Shown here in pieces: positions 44,080 through 52,185 of a stretch of 64,000 nt of DNA (within the stretch, counting starts at the first letter, position 1; each line of letters begins with the position of its first letter). The position numbers and the translations under genes are program-made. The notes under the pieces are model-generated. The model saw only the letters and a program-made list of their open reading frames with translations, was not told the DNA's origin and did no database searches. The stretch comes from JAGWRI01 sp035700805 (lineage in GTDB: Bacteria; Gemmatimonadota; Gemmatimonadetes; Gemmatimonadales; Gemmatimonadaceae): positions 1 through 64,000 of the forward strand of contig DASSOG010000048.1 in NCBI GenBank assembly GCA_035700805.1. Reading direction: 5' to 3'.

Positions 44080-44208
44080 GACGGCTGTTAAGGAAGCAGG
44101 CCGGGCGCCCGTGGGCAACACCCGAGGCCGTCCAGCGCGAGGCAGGGCATTCAGACGCCGCGGCCGTGGCCCGCTGGCGCGGACTCGGGCAGAAGACGTA
44201 AACTCCGG

Positions 44209-44238
44209 GGCGCGCGCCATCGGCGCGCCTTTCTTTTT
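44209..44238 (+). terminator. Terminator-like hairpin 17 bases upstream of the LOG gene
   Basis: GGCGCGC (44209-44215) pairs with GCGCGCC (44223-44229), followed by TTTCTTTTT (44230-44238) on the plus strand. No plus-strand gene lies upstream (the neighbour is divergent), so this cannot be an ordinary gene-end terminator. It is best read as a leader attenuator of the LOG gene or the end of a short RNA. Confidence 0.7.
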
Positions 44239-44255
44239 CCCGGACGTTCACGCCC

Positions 44256-45203
44256 ATGTCAGCTTTCAAGCGCAGTGGTCCCCCGGCTCGGCCGAGCCGA
44301 CGCCAACGTCATCCGCGTCCACCGAAGACGGCGTCGGGAAGGCCTGCCGACATCGAACTGATCCAGAGCGCCGCTGCCGACTCGCTGGCCGGGTTCAGGG
44401 AACGCACCGAGGCCGGCCACATTGCCGCCGGCCGCAAGCCGCGTGCGAGCGGTGCGCGGCGTCACATCGACGATGCCATCCGCGACGTGCTCCTGGAAAC
44501 CGAGGATCACAAGCTGCTGCAGCGAAGCCCGGACCCCACGGACTTCACGCACACCGATCCATGGCGCGTGATGCGGATCATGGGCGAGTTCATCGAGGGC
44601 TTCGATGCGCTGGCGGGCGTGCGCAAGGGCGCGACGATCTTTGGCTCGGCGCGCACGCGACCCGACGACCCGCAGTACGTGGCCGCGCGGGAGACCGCGC
44701 GCCTGCTGGCCGAAGCGGGCTTTGCGATCATCACCGGCGGCGGGCCGGGGATCATGGAAGCGGCCAATCACGGCGCCAGGCTGGGCGGTGGTCTCTCCAT
44801 TGGCTGCAACATCGAGTTGCCCTTTGAGCAGAGCGCCAACCCGTACGTCGACAAGCTGGTCAACTTCCGCTACTTCTTTGTGCGGAAGACGATGTTCATC
44901 AAGTATTCCGACGCATTCATTATCTTCCCCGGCGGCTTCGGCACGATGGACGAAGCCTTCGAAGCGCTGACGCTCATCCAGACCGGCAAGATCTACCAGT
45001 TTCCGGTGGTGTTCTTCGGGAAGCATTACTGGGCCGGGCTCATCCGCTGGATGCAGACGCGCCTGCTGACCGAGGGCAAGATCTCGCCGGGCGACATGGA
45101 CCTGATGATCATGACGGACGATCCGGCGGAGGCGGCGAGCGTGGTGATCCAGGCGCAGGGCAGCCTGACGCATCCGAAACACGGCGACGGACAGGGGAGG
45201 TAG
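44256..45203 (+). CDS. LOG-family protein (nucleoside monophosphate phosphoribohydrolase-like)
   Basis: A 315-residue protein with the LOG signature: ATIFGSART, GGGPGIMEAANHGA and FPGGFGTMDEAFEALT. LOG enzymes release the base from cytokinin-type or other nucleoside 5'-monophosphates; older annotations say 'lysine decarboxylase'. The first ~100 residues are a basic, partly disordered extension not needed for the fold. The next gene follows after 6 bases, so the two are co-transcribed. Confidence 0.85.
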   Translation: MSAFKRSGPPARPSRRQRHPRPPKTASGRPADIELIQSAAADSLAGFRERTEAGHIAAGRKPRASGARRHIDDAIRDVLLETEDHKLLQRSPDPTDFTHTDPWRVMRIMGEFIEGFDALAGVRKGATIFGSARTRPDDPQYVAARETARLLAEAGFAIITGGGPGIMEAANHGARLGGGLSIGCNIELPFEQSANPYVDKLVNFRYFFVRKTMFIKYSDAFIIFPGGFGTMDEAFEALTLIQTGKIYQFPVVFFGKHYWAGLIRWMQTRLLTEGKISPGDMDLMIMTDDPAEAASVVIQAQGSLTHPKHGDGQGR

Positions 45204-45209
45204 CGCGAC

Positions 45210-46451
45210 ATGGCGAAGAAGAAGGTGACCGGCAAGGGAGCCGCGGCGGGCGCGGCGCGACCAGCGCCCGCGGGCAAGCGGGCCTCACCCGCCGGCCCCA
45301 AGGCGGCGCAGAAGAAGGCCGCCGAGGAGCGCGAGGCGGCCGGCAAGCAGATTGCCACCGCGGCCCAGAGCCGCTTCCTCAAGGGCGGGCGCATCGATCC
45401 GCGTCGCATTGACGGCAGCGAATCCGTGGCCGACCTGGTGGACGGCACCTTCCTGGCCTACAACGCCGCGCGCCTGCGCGAGGCGTGCCAGCTCTTCACG
45501 CAGAAGATGCTGGACGACGACGTGACCGTTGGCCTCACGCTCACGGGCGCGCTCACGCCGGCGGGGCTGGGCATGGCGGCGCTGATTCCGCTCATCGAGT
45601 CGGGGTTCGTGGACTGGATCATCTCCACCGGCGCCAACCTGTACCACGATACGCACTTCGGGCTGGGGCTGTCCATGCACCGCGGCAATGTGGCGGAGTC
45701 GGATATCGTGCTGCGCGAGGAAGGCGTGGTGCGCATCTACGACATCTTCTTTGACTACGACGTGCTGCTCAGCACCGACGCGTTCTTCCGGAAGATCATG
45801 ACGGGCCGCGAATTCCAGCGGTCCATGTCCAGCGCGGAGTTCCACTGGCTGTGCGGCAAGTACGTGCGCGAACGGGAAAAGGCGCTGGGGCTCCGGCAGA
45901 AGTCGCTGCTCTCCGCCGCGTACTCCGCGGGTGTGCCGATCTACACGTCCTCGCCGGGGGATTCGTCAATTGGCATGAACCTCGCGGCGCTGGCCCTTGA
46001 GGGGAACAAGTGCGTGATCGACCCCAACCTGGACGTGAACGAAACGGCATCCATCGTGCTGCATGCCAAGCGCTCGGGTGGCCGGTCGGCGGTGCTCATC
46101 TCCGGCGGCGGCAGCCCCAAGAATTTCATGCTGCAGACGGAACCGCAGATCCAGGAGGTGCTGGGCATTGACGAAAAGGGGCACGACTTCTTCCTGCAGA
46201 TCACCGACGCCCGCCCCGACACGGGCGGCCTGTCCGGCGCCACGCCGTCGGAAGCGGTGAGCTGGGGCAAGATCGACCCGGACCGGCTGCCCGACGCGGT
46301 GGTGTGCTACCTGGATTCCACCGTGGCGCTGCCCATCCTCACGTCATACGCACACGCGAAACACAAGAAGCGGCCGCTCAAGCGGCTCTACGACAAGCGC
46401 GCGGCGATGATGAAGCGGTTGAAGGCGGAGTTCGACAAGGGTCGGGCGTAG
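45210..46451 (+). CDS. Deoxyhypusine-synthase-like enzyme
   Basis: The 413-residue protein belongs to the deoxyhypusine/homospermidine synthase family. It carries the NAD-binding and active-site features TGANLYHDTHFG, SSIGMNLAALALEGN, VLISGGGSPKNFMLQTEP and EAVSWGKI, where K354 corresponds to the catalytic lysine of deoxyhypusine synthase. Bacteria lack eIF5A, so related bacterial enzymes may make homospermidine or modify an unknown target. The first ~45 residues are Ala/Lys-rich and probably disordered. It follows the LOG gene by 6 bases. Confidence 0.85.
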   Translation: MAKKKVTGKGAAAGAARPAPAGKRASPAGPKAAQKKAAEEREAAGKQIATAAQSRFLKGGRIDPRRIDGSESVADLVDGTFLAYNAARLREACQLFTQKMLDDDVTVGLTLTGALTPAGLGMAALIPLIESGFVDWIISTGANLYHDTHFGLGLSMHRGNVAESDIVLREEGVVRIYDIFFDYDVLLSTDAFFRKIMTGREFQRSMSSAEFHWLCGKYVREREKALGLRQKSLLSAAYSAGVPIYTSSPGDSSIGMNLAALALEGNKCVIDPNLDVNETASIVLHAKRSGGRSAVLISGGGSPKNFMLQTEPQIQEVLGIDEKGHDFFLQITDARPDTGGLSGATPSEAVSWGKIDPDRLPDAVVCYLDSTVALPILTSYAHAKHKKRPLKRLYDKRAAMMKRLKAEFDKGRA

Positions 46452-46488
46452 CGCCGGCGCCCGCTCGGCGCCCGCGGGCGCGGCGGAT

Positions 46489-47520
46489 TCAGGCTTCGGG
46501 CGCAGGCGGGAGCGCGCCCTCACTGTCCGTCACGCGGTCCACATCCCGCAGCTTCCGGTCCATGGCCCGGGCGCGCACCGCAATCTGTTCCACGGCCTCG
46601 GTGGCCAGACCCAGCTTCTTCTCGGCGCCGGCCACGGCGTCGCCGAATTTCGCGAACTCAGTGCGTACCGCGCCAAGCAGCCGCCAGACTTCATCAGACC
46701 GCTGGGCCAGGGCCATGGAGCGGAAGCCCATCTGCAGGCAATTGAGGAGCGTGGCGAACGTCGTGGGCCCGGCGATCATCACGCGGTACTCCGTGCTCAA
46801 CGCCTCCACCAGCCCCGGCAGCCGCACGACCTCGGCGAACAGCCCCTCACTGGGCAGGAAGAGGATGGCATAGTCGGTGGTGTTGGGCGGGTCGATGTAC
46901 TTACTGCGAATGTCATCGGCCGACTTGCGCACCGCGACGCCAAGCGCCTTCTGCGCGGCGGCCACGCCGGGCGCGTCGGCGCGCTCCTGCGCCTCGGACA
47001 GCCGGGCATAGTCCTCGGCGGGAAACTTGCTGTCCACGGGTAACCACATGCCGGCGTCGCTGCCTTGCGCCGGGATGCGGATGGCAAACTCGACGATGGC
47101 GTCGCGCAGCGGGTTGGGTTTCACGTTGCGGGCAAACTGGTCCTGCGTCAGCAACTGCTCCAGCAGGCCCTGGAGCTGCCACTCGCCCAGCACGCCGCGC
47201 GTTTTGACGTTGGTGAGCACGCTCTGAAGGGCGCCCACGCTCTTGGCGAGCGACTGCATTTCGCCCAGGCCGCGCTGCACGTCCGCCAGCCGGTGGCTCA
47301 GCGTTTCGGTCACGCGCGCCAGGGACGCGGCGGTTTCCTCGCGATTGCGGCCCAGTTCTTCGCGTACGAGCTGTTCCCCGCGCTCGAGGCCGTGTTGCAG
47401 TTCGGCCAGCCGCTGCTGTGCCGCCGCGCCGTGCGAGGCGCGTGTGTTGACCAGGATCACGAGGAGCAGCGCCACGGTTACGGCCAGCAGCACGAGCATG
47501 ACAATCAGGAGCGAATTCAT
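46489..47520 (-). CDS. rmuC: DNA recombination protein RmuC
   Basis: A 343-residue protein with an N-terminal membrane helix (LLIVMLVLLAVTVALLLVIL), a coiled coil (about 30-110) and the RmuC nuclease-like domain: RGVLGEWQLQGLLEQLL, MWLPVDSKFPAEDY, FLPSEGLFAEV and AGPTTFATLLN. RmuC limits inversions at short inverted repeats. It is somewhat shorter than E. coli RmuC but complete in its core. Confidence 0.92.
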   Translation of the reverse strand: MNSLLIVMLVLLAVTVALLLVILVNTRASHGAAAQQRLAELQHGLERGEQLVREELGRNREETAASLARVTETLSHRLADVQRGLGEMQSLAKSVGALQSVLTNVKTRGVLGEWQLQGLLEQLLTQDQFARNVKPNPLRDAIVEFAIRIPAQGSDAGMWLPVDSKFPAEDYARLSEAQERADAPGVAAAQKALGVAVRKSADDIRSKYIDPPNTTDYAILFLPSEGLFAEVVRLPGLVEALSTEYRVMIAGPTTFATLLNCLQMGFRSMALAQRSDEVWRLLGAVRTEFAKFGDAVAGAEKKLGLATEAVEQIAVRARAMDRKLRDVDRVTDSEGALPPAPEA

Positions 47521-47685
47521 GGTGATTCAGGGGTTGTGGCGGTCGGGAAGTGATGCGGCTGGCTTTTCCGGCGGGCCGGGTATACAATGAGTTCATGCAC
47601 ATTGCCGCCCGAACCACAGTGATTGCCAGCGTCCTCCGACCGGAGCGGCGGTAGCGCAGGAGTGTGCGGGATTTGTCGCAGCTTC

Positions 47686-47719
47686 GGCGCCCGGCCACTC
47701 AGCCGGGCGCCTTCGTTTT
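47686..47719 (+). terminator. Terminator-like hairpin in the greA leader
   Basis: GGCGCCCGGC (47686-47695) pairs with GCCGGGCGCC (47702-47711) around CACTCA, followed by TTCGTTTT on the plus strand. It lies 20 bases before greA, and the upstream gene (rmuC) is divergent, so no plus-strand gene ends here. A TATACAAT (47581-47588) about 100 bases upstream could be the promoter -10. Together these suggest a transcribed leader with an attenuator. Confidence 0.7.
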
Positions 47720-47739
47720 ATCCCCTAGCACAGCGTGCC

Positions 47740-48222
47740 ATGATCGAAGAACTCAAGGAAAAACTGAGCCAGGAGGCCGAGCGCCTCCAGTACGAGCTCA
47801 ACGTGACACTGCCCGGCGAAATCCGGAAGGCGGTGGAGCTCGGCGATCTCCGCGAGAACAGCGAGTACAAGGCCGCGCTGGAACGGCAGCAGTTTGTGCA
47901 GGCGCGCCTGGGGCACCTGCACGAGCGCCTGAGCAAGCTGTCGTCCATCGATCCATCCCAGATCCCCACTGATAAAGTGGGGCTGGGTTCGCGCGTCGTC
48001 GTGCAGGACAAAAAGTCCAAGGCGCGCGAGACCTACGAAATGGTCTTTGGCGATGCGACGGACTTCGAGGACGGCCACGTGACCATGGCCTCGCCCATTG
48101 GGCGTGCGCTGCTGGGCAAGGCCGTGGGTGACGACGTGGTGCTGCGCCTGCCGGCCGGGGTCAAGAACCTGGTGGTGGTGGAGCTGCAGACCATCCACGA
48201 CGACGTGGCAGTCAAGAAGTAG
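47740..48222 (+). CDS. greA: Transcription elongation factor GreA
   Basis: A 160-residue GreA with the N-terminal coiled coil (IEELKEKLSQEAERLQYELNV), the loop region ELGDLRENSEYKAALERQ including the acidic tip, and the C-terminal FKBP-like domain (GDATDFEDGHVTMASPIGRALLGKAVGDDV). It rescues backtracked RNA polymerase. ATG 47740 gives a family-typical N-terminus. A terminator-like hairpin lies just upstream. Confidence 0.93.
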   Translation: MIEELKEKLSQEAERLQYELNVTLPGEIRKAVELGDLRENSEYKAALERQQFVQARLGHLHERLSKLSSIDPSQIPTDKVGLGSRVVVQDKKSKARETYEMVFGDATDFEDGHVTMASPIGRALLGKAVGDDVVLRLPAGVKNLVVVELQTIHDDVAVKK

Positions 48223-48238
48223 GCGCCGCGGTGGTCCC

Positions 48239-48266
48239 GGTCCGACGGGCGTCAGCCCGTTGGACC
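48239..48266. terminator. Hairpin between greA and the convergent gene
   Basis: GGTCCGACGGGC (48239-48250) pairs with GCCCGTTGGACC (48255-48266), 12 pairs including one G-T, around GTCA. It overlaps the stop codon of the convergent membrane-protein gene. No T-run follows, but position and stem suggest a shared terminator. Confidence 0.45.
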
Positions 48267-48947
48267 GTTGGGCGTGGAACCGCCGGGAGTGAGGAGGCGG
48301 GCCGCGACGGCTTGCATCTGCTCCAGACGCCGGCGGGCCCATCCGGGCAGCCGGAGCGCGGTGCCTGCGGCCACGGCCAATCCGGTGGCGCCCATCATGG
48401 TTCCGAATATGACGTCTCCGGGATCAAGGGCCGTCCGGGCGAAGGCATGGGCGATGATCACGATGCCCAGCACGGTGAACATCCCGCCCATCAGCACCAG
48501 GATGGGGGTGTCCCCCTTGTAGGTGCGCATGCGCAGGCGCTCCCCGTGCTCGCCGGGTTCCAGGTACACGTGCAGGTTGCCGTTTGTCCACTGCCGCAGC
48601 CGGCCGTCATGGCTCAGGGCGCCCTTTGCGTCAAAGGTCTGGCGCAGGTTGGCCACGAGCCGCTCCCATTCGGCGTCATCCAGCGTTCGCCCCAACTCCA
48701 CGGTGTGCGACACGGCCACTGGCAGGCCGAGCCACTTCCGCCGGCTGATCGAGCCGTTGCCGTCCAGCGCCTGGGCTGCGCGGTTAATCAGTTCGGGGGC
48801 GATGCCCACTTCACGGCCAATCTCCCGCAGTTCCACCAGCGTCATCCCCTGCCCCGGGGGCAGGGGTGTCCGTTCCGGGGTGGTCGCTTCCGTGGCCGTC
48901 CGGAAGATCTCCGCGATCTCGCCTTCGTTGTATCTGCGTTCTGTCAT
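48252..48947 (-). CDS. Membrane protein of unknown function with N-terminal helical domain
   Basis: The 231-residue protein has a helical N-terminal domain (RRYNEGEIAEIFRTATEA, LTLVELREIGREVGIAPELINRAAQAL), a middle beta-rich part, and two membrane helices near residues 155-205 (LVLMGGMFTVLGIVIIAHAF, IFGTMMGATGLAVAAGTAL). I do not recognise a named domain. The N-terminal segment looks like a small regulatory helical bundle. ATG 48947 is preferred over a GTG further upstream. Confidence 0.6.
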   Translation of the reverse strand: MTERRYNEGEIAEIFRTATEATTPERTPLPPGQGMTLVELREIGREVGIAPELINRAAQALDGNGSISRRKWLGLPVAVSHTVELGRTLDDAEWERLVANLRQTFDAKGALSHDGRLRQWTNGNLHVYLEPGEHGERLRMRTYKGDTPILVLMGGMFTVLGIVIIAHAFARTALDPGDVIFGTMMGATGLAVAAGTALRLPGWARRRLEQMQAVAARLLTPGGSTPNGPTG

Positions 48948-48985
48948 CAGTCCAGGAAGGTAGAAGGGATGGAGGCGCACCACAC

Positions 48986-50509
48986 TCAGGTGCCGACCCC
49001 CGCATCCACGCCGAAGATTCGTGCCACATCCGTGGCGTACCGCTGCACCTCGGCGGCGGCATCACCGGGAGTCCAGCCGAGCAGGGGCGCGATGTACGCG
49101 GCGGCCTCCGCGGCCAGCGATTCGCCATGGTCCCGCGTTTCGTATGCCAGCTTGGTGCGCCGCATGAACACGTCGCTCAGGTTGTATGCATGCTCGCGCT
49201 CCACCGCCCAGGCAAAGTCGCCCCAGCGCCAGCGCAGTCCCGGAACCACGAGGCGTGCCCGCACGGGTTCGGCCGCGCAGAAGGCCTCGCGCTCGGCGGT
49301 ATCGTCGGGAAAGGGCGCGTGCGCCGTGGTACACACGCCGCCGGCGTGCAGGCGCCGGCCCACCACATCCACCACCTGCTGCGCCATGATGCGGAACGTG
49401 GTGAGCTTGCCGCCGGTAATCGTGACCACGCCGGCGGGCGTGACGTGAATGGCGTGCTCGCGCGAGGCGGAGTTGGGTGAATCACCCGTGGCGGCCACGA
49501 GCGGGCGGATGCCCGCCCATGCGGTCACCACGTCGGATCGTTGCAGTCGCGCGGCCGGGAAGAAGAAGTTGGCCGCAGCCAGCAGGTACGCCACGTCCGC
49601 CTCGGACGGGCGCACCTGGTCGGGGCTCGCATCAGTGAACGTGTCCGTGGTGCCAAACACCGTGAAGGCGCCGGCAGGGAGCGCGAACATCACGCGGCCG
49701 TCGGTGGGAGAGAGCAGCGTGAGCGCCGCCTCGTTGCCCACTCGCTCCTGTGGCACCATGATGTGCGTGCCCTTGCTGCCCCGTACATGCGGCCCGTCGG
49801 CCGCGCCTTCCATCCGGCGCACCTGGTCGCTCCAGGGGCCGGTGGCGTTCACCACGGCCCGCGCGACAACGTGGGTGGACTGGCGCGTCAGGCGATCCAC
49901 CAGGTGCGCACCCGTCACCCGGCCGGCGTCCATCACGAATTCGTCCACCGATACGTGATTGAGTACGGTGGCGCCGGTGCGCTCGGCGTCCAGCACGTTG
50001 GCCAGCGTGAGCCGCGCGTCGTCGGTGGCGGCGTCGTAGTACGCCACGCCACCCCGCAGCCCCTCGCGCGCCAGCGCCGGTTCCTCCGCGGCGGTGGCCC
50101 GCGCGGACAGCGGGCGATGCCGGTGGACGTTGCGGAACATGGCCAGCGCGTCGTACAGGGTGACGCCGGCGCGCACCTTCCACAGCGGCACGCGCGCGCC
50201 GCGGTACACGGGCCACACGAAGCGCAGCGGGCGCACCAGGTGCGGAGCCAGGCGGAGCAGCCGCCGGCGTTCGGCGCTGGCCTCGAACACCAGCTTGAAC
50301 TGCGCGTGCTCCAGGTAGCGCAGGCCCCCATGGATGAGGCGCGAACTGCGGCTGGACGTGCCCGAGGCAAAGTCATCGCGGTCCACCAGCAGCACATGGA
50401 GCCCGCGACGGGCCGCGTCGCGCGCAATGCCCGCGCCGGTGACGCCACCGCCGATTACGAGGACATCGAATACGCCACCGGCGGCGGGCAACCGGGATCG
50501 GGGCGTCAT
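48986..50509 (-). CDS. glpD: Glycerol-3-phosphate dehydrogenase (FAD-dependent), GlpD
   Basis: A 507-residue flavoenzyme with FAD-binding VLVIGGGVTGAGIARDAARRG, the DAO-family SSRLIHGGLRYLEH, VRGSKGTHIMVP, and TAWAGIRPLV plus ITGGKLTTFR near the end of the catalytic part, then the C-terminal GlpD domain. It oxidises glycerol-3-phosphate at the membrane and feeds electrons to quinone. ATG 50509 overlaps the DUF4321 gene stop by ATGA, so the two are translated together. No glpF or glpK is in the window. Confidence 0.92.
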   Translation of the reverse strand: MTPRSRLPAAGGVFDVLVIGGGVTGAGIARDAARRGLHVLLVDRDDFASGTSSRSSRLIHGGLRYLEHAQFKLVFEASAERRRLLRLAPHLVRPLRFVWPVYRGARVPLWKVRAGVTLYDALAMFRNVHRHRPLSARATAAEEPALAREGLRGGVAYYDAATDDARLTLANVLDAERTGATVLNHVSVDEFVMDAGRVTGAHLVDRLTRQSTHVVARAVVNATGPWSDQVRRMEGAADGPHVRGSKGTHIMVPQERVGNEAALTLLSPTDGRVMFALPAGAFTVFGTTDTFTDASPDQVRPSEADVAYLLAAANFFFPAARLQRSDVVTAWAGIRPLVAATGDSPNSASREHAIHVTPAGVVTITGGKLTTFRIMAQQVVDVVGRRLHAGGVCTTAHAPFPDDTAEREAFCAAEPVRARLVVPGLRWRWGDFAWAVEREHAYNLSDVFMRRTKLAYETRDHGESLAAEAAAYIAPLLGWTPGDAAAEVQRYATDVARIFGVDAGVGT

Positions 50510-50817
50510 TCGAAGATGAATAACAGGGCGCGCACGGTGAGGAACACCACGATCACCGACAGCAGCGAGATGTCCACGGCCGCCGGCCCCAGGGAGAGCG
50601 ACCCGACCAGGAGGTCGAGCTGGATGCGCGGCCCGGACTGCCAGGTGAGCCCGGACGTGAAGATCTGCTTCACCACGCCGCTCGGCAGCAGCACGCGCGC
50701 CAGATTCTGCAGCGCCGCCCCGAAAATCATGCCCAGCGGAATGCCCACCCACAGCACGATGCGCCGCCTGTTCCGGGCGGCGCCCCTGGACGGCAGTTGC
50801 TGTTCATGGGAGGGCAT
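50506..50817 (-). CDS. Small membrane protein, DUF4321-like
   Basis: The 103-residue protein has two membrane helices (VLWVGIPLGMIFGAALQNLA and VDISLLSVIVVFLTVRALLFIF) with the connecting PRIQLDLLVGSLSLGP, the pattern of DUF4321 proteins. The function is unknown. It is translationally coupled to glpD (ATGA overlap). Confidence 0.65.
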   Translation of the reverse strand: MPSHEQQLPSRGAARNRRRIVLWVGIPLGMIFGAALQNLARVLLPSGVVKQIFTSGLTWQSGPRIQLDLLVGSLSLGPAAVDISLLSVIVVFLTVRALLFIFE

Positions 50818-50889
50818 GCGTTCAATCTGGGGGACCCGACCGCTTCGCGCGAGCTTTGCAGGGCTACCCGGGCCGCCTAACTTGATGCC

Positions 50890-52185
50890 ATGCCGACTGT
50901 CGGGAGCGGTCGCCGGGTGGCGATCATCGCGGGTGTCCGGACGCCGTTCACGCGGGCGGGCACGGCGCTCCGTTCACTGAGCGCCATCGAGCTCGGCCGG
51001 CTCTGCGTGGCGGAGCTGCTGCACCGGGCGGAGCTGGACGGTTCCCAGGTGGAGTCCCTGGTCTATGGCACCGTCGTACACTCGGTGATCGAGCCGAACA
51101 TCGCGCGCGAGGTGTCCCTCATGCCCGCGTTCCCCAAGGGCGTGGAGGCGTACACGGTCAGCCGGGCCTGCGCCTCGGCCAACCAGGCCATCACGGACGC
51201 GGCCGACCAGATTGCCCTGGGCCACCGGGACATCGTGATTGCCGGGGGCGCCGAGTCGCTGTCGAACGTCCCCATCCTGCACTCGCGCGGCATGTCCAAC
51301 GCGCTCGTGGCGGCATCGCGCGCTAAATCACTGGGCCGCAAGCTGAACGCGCTGGGCCGCATTACGCTCCGGGACTTCGTGCCCATCACGCCGGCCATCG
51401 CCGAGCCCACCACAGGCGAGACGATGGGCCAGAGCGCGGAAAAGATGGCCAAGATCAACCGCATTCCCCGCGAGGAGCAGGATCAGCTGGCGCTGCGTTC
51501 GCACCGGCTGGCCGCCGTGGGCACGCAGGATGGCCGGTTGACCGCGGAGATTGCCACGGTGTGGGTGCCGCCCAGGTATGACGTCGCGCTGTCCAGCGAC
51601 AATGGCATCCGTACCGACACGAGCATCGAACAGCTCCGCAGGCTCCGCCCGGTATTCGACACCCGGTATGGCACGGTGACCGCGGGCAACTCGTCTCCCC
51701 TCACGGATGGCGCCAGCGCCGTGCTGCTCATGAGCGAGGAGCGCGCGCAGGCGCTGGGCTACGCGCCGCTGGCCTTCATCCGTTCGTATGCCTACGCGGC
51801 GGTGGATCCCGCCGAGCAGTTGCTGATGGCGCCGGTGCTGGCCGCGCCGGTGGCGCTGCAGCGGGCGGGGCTCACGCTGGCCGACATGGACCTGGTGGAG
51901 ATGCACGAAGCCTTCGCGGCGCAGGTGCTCTGCAACCTGCGCGGGCTCGAATCACGGGAATGGGCCGAGCGCGCCGGATTCACGGAACCCGTGGGCGAAG
52001 TGGACCGGTCGAAGCTCAACGTGATGGGCGGGTCCGTTGCCATCGGGCATCCGTTTGGCGCCACGGGCGGGCGCATCCTCACGACGCTGGCCAACGAGCT
52101 GGCGCGGCGCGGCGGGCAGTTCGGGTTGATGACTGTGTGTGCCGCCGGCGGGCTCGGTCATGCCATGGTGATTGAACGCGCATGA
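50890..52185 (+). CDS. Acetyl-CoA C-acyltransferase (thiolase, FadA/FadI type)
   Basis: The 431-residue thiolase has the acyl-binding cysteine in SRACASANQAI (near residue 95), the histidine in GHPFGATGGR and the second cysteine in VCAAGGLGHAMVI. The length and VPITPAIAEPTTGETMGQSAE resemble FadI, the partner of FadJ. It performs the last, CoA-dependent cleavage of beta-oxidation. It overlaps the multifunctional enzyme gene by ATGA. Confidence 0.9.
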   Translation: MPTVGSGRRVAIIAGVRTPFTRAGTALRSLSAIELGRLCVAELLHRAELDGSQVESLVYGTVVHSVIEPNIAREVSLMPAFPKGVEAYTVSRACASANQAITDAADQIALGHRDIVIAGGAESLSNVPILHSRGMSNALVAASRAKSLGRKLNALGRITLRDFVPITPAIAEPTTGETMGQSAEKMAKINRIPREEQDQLALRSHRLAAVGTQDGRLTAEIATVWVPPRYDVALSSDNGIRTDTSIEQLRRLRPVFDTRYGTVTAGNSSPLTDGASAVLLMSEERAQALGYAPLAFIRSYAYAAVDPAEQLLMAPVLAAPVALQRAGLTLADMDLVEMHEAFAAQVLCNLRGLESREWAERAGFTEPVGEVDRSKLNVMGGSVAIGHPFGATGGRILTTLANELARRGGQFGLMTVCAAGGLGHAMVIERA

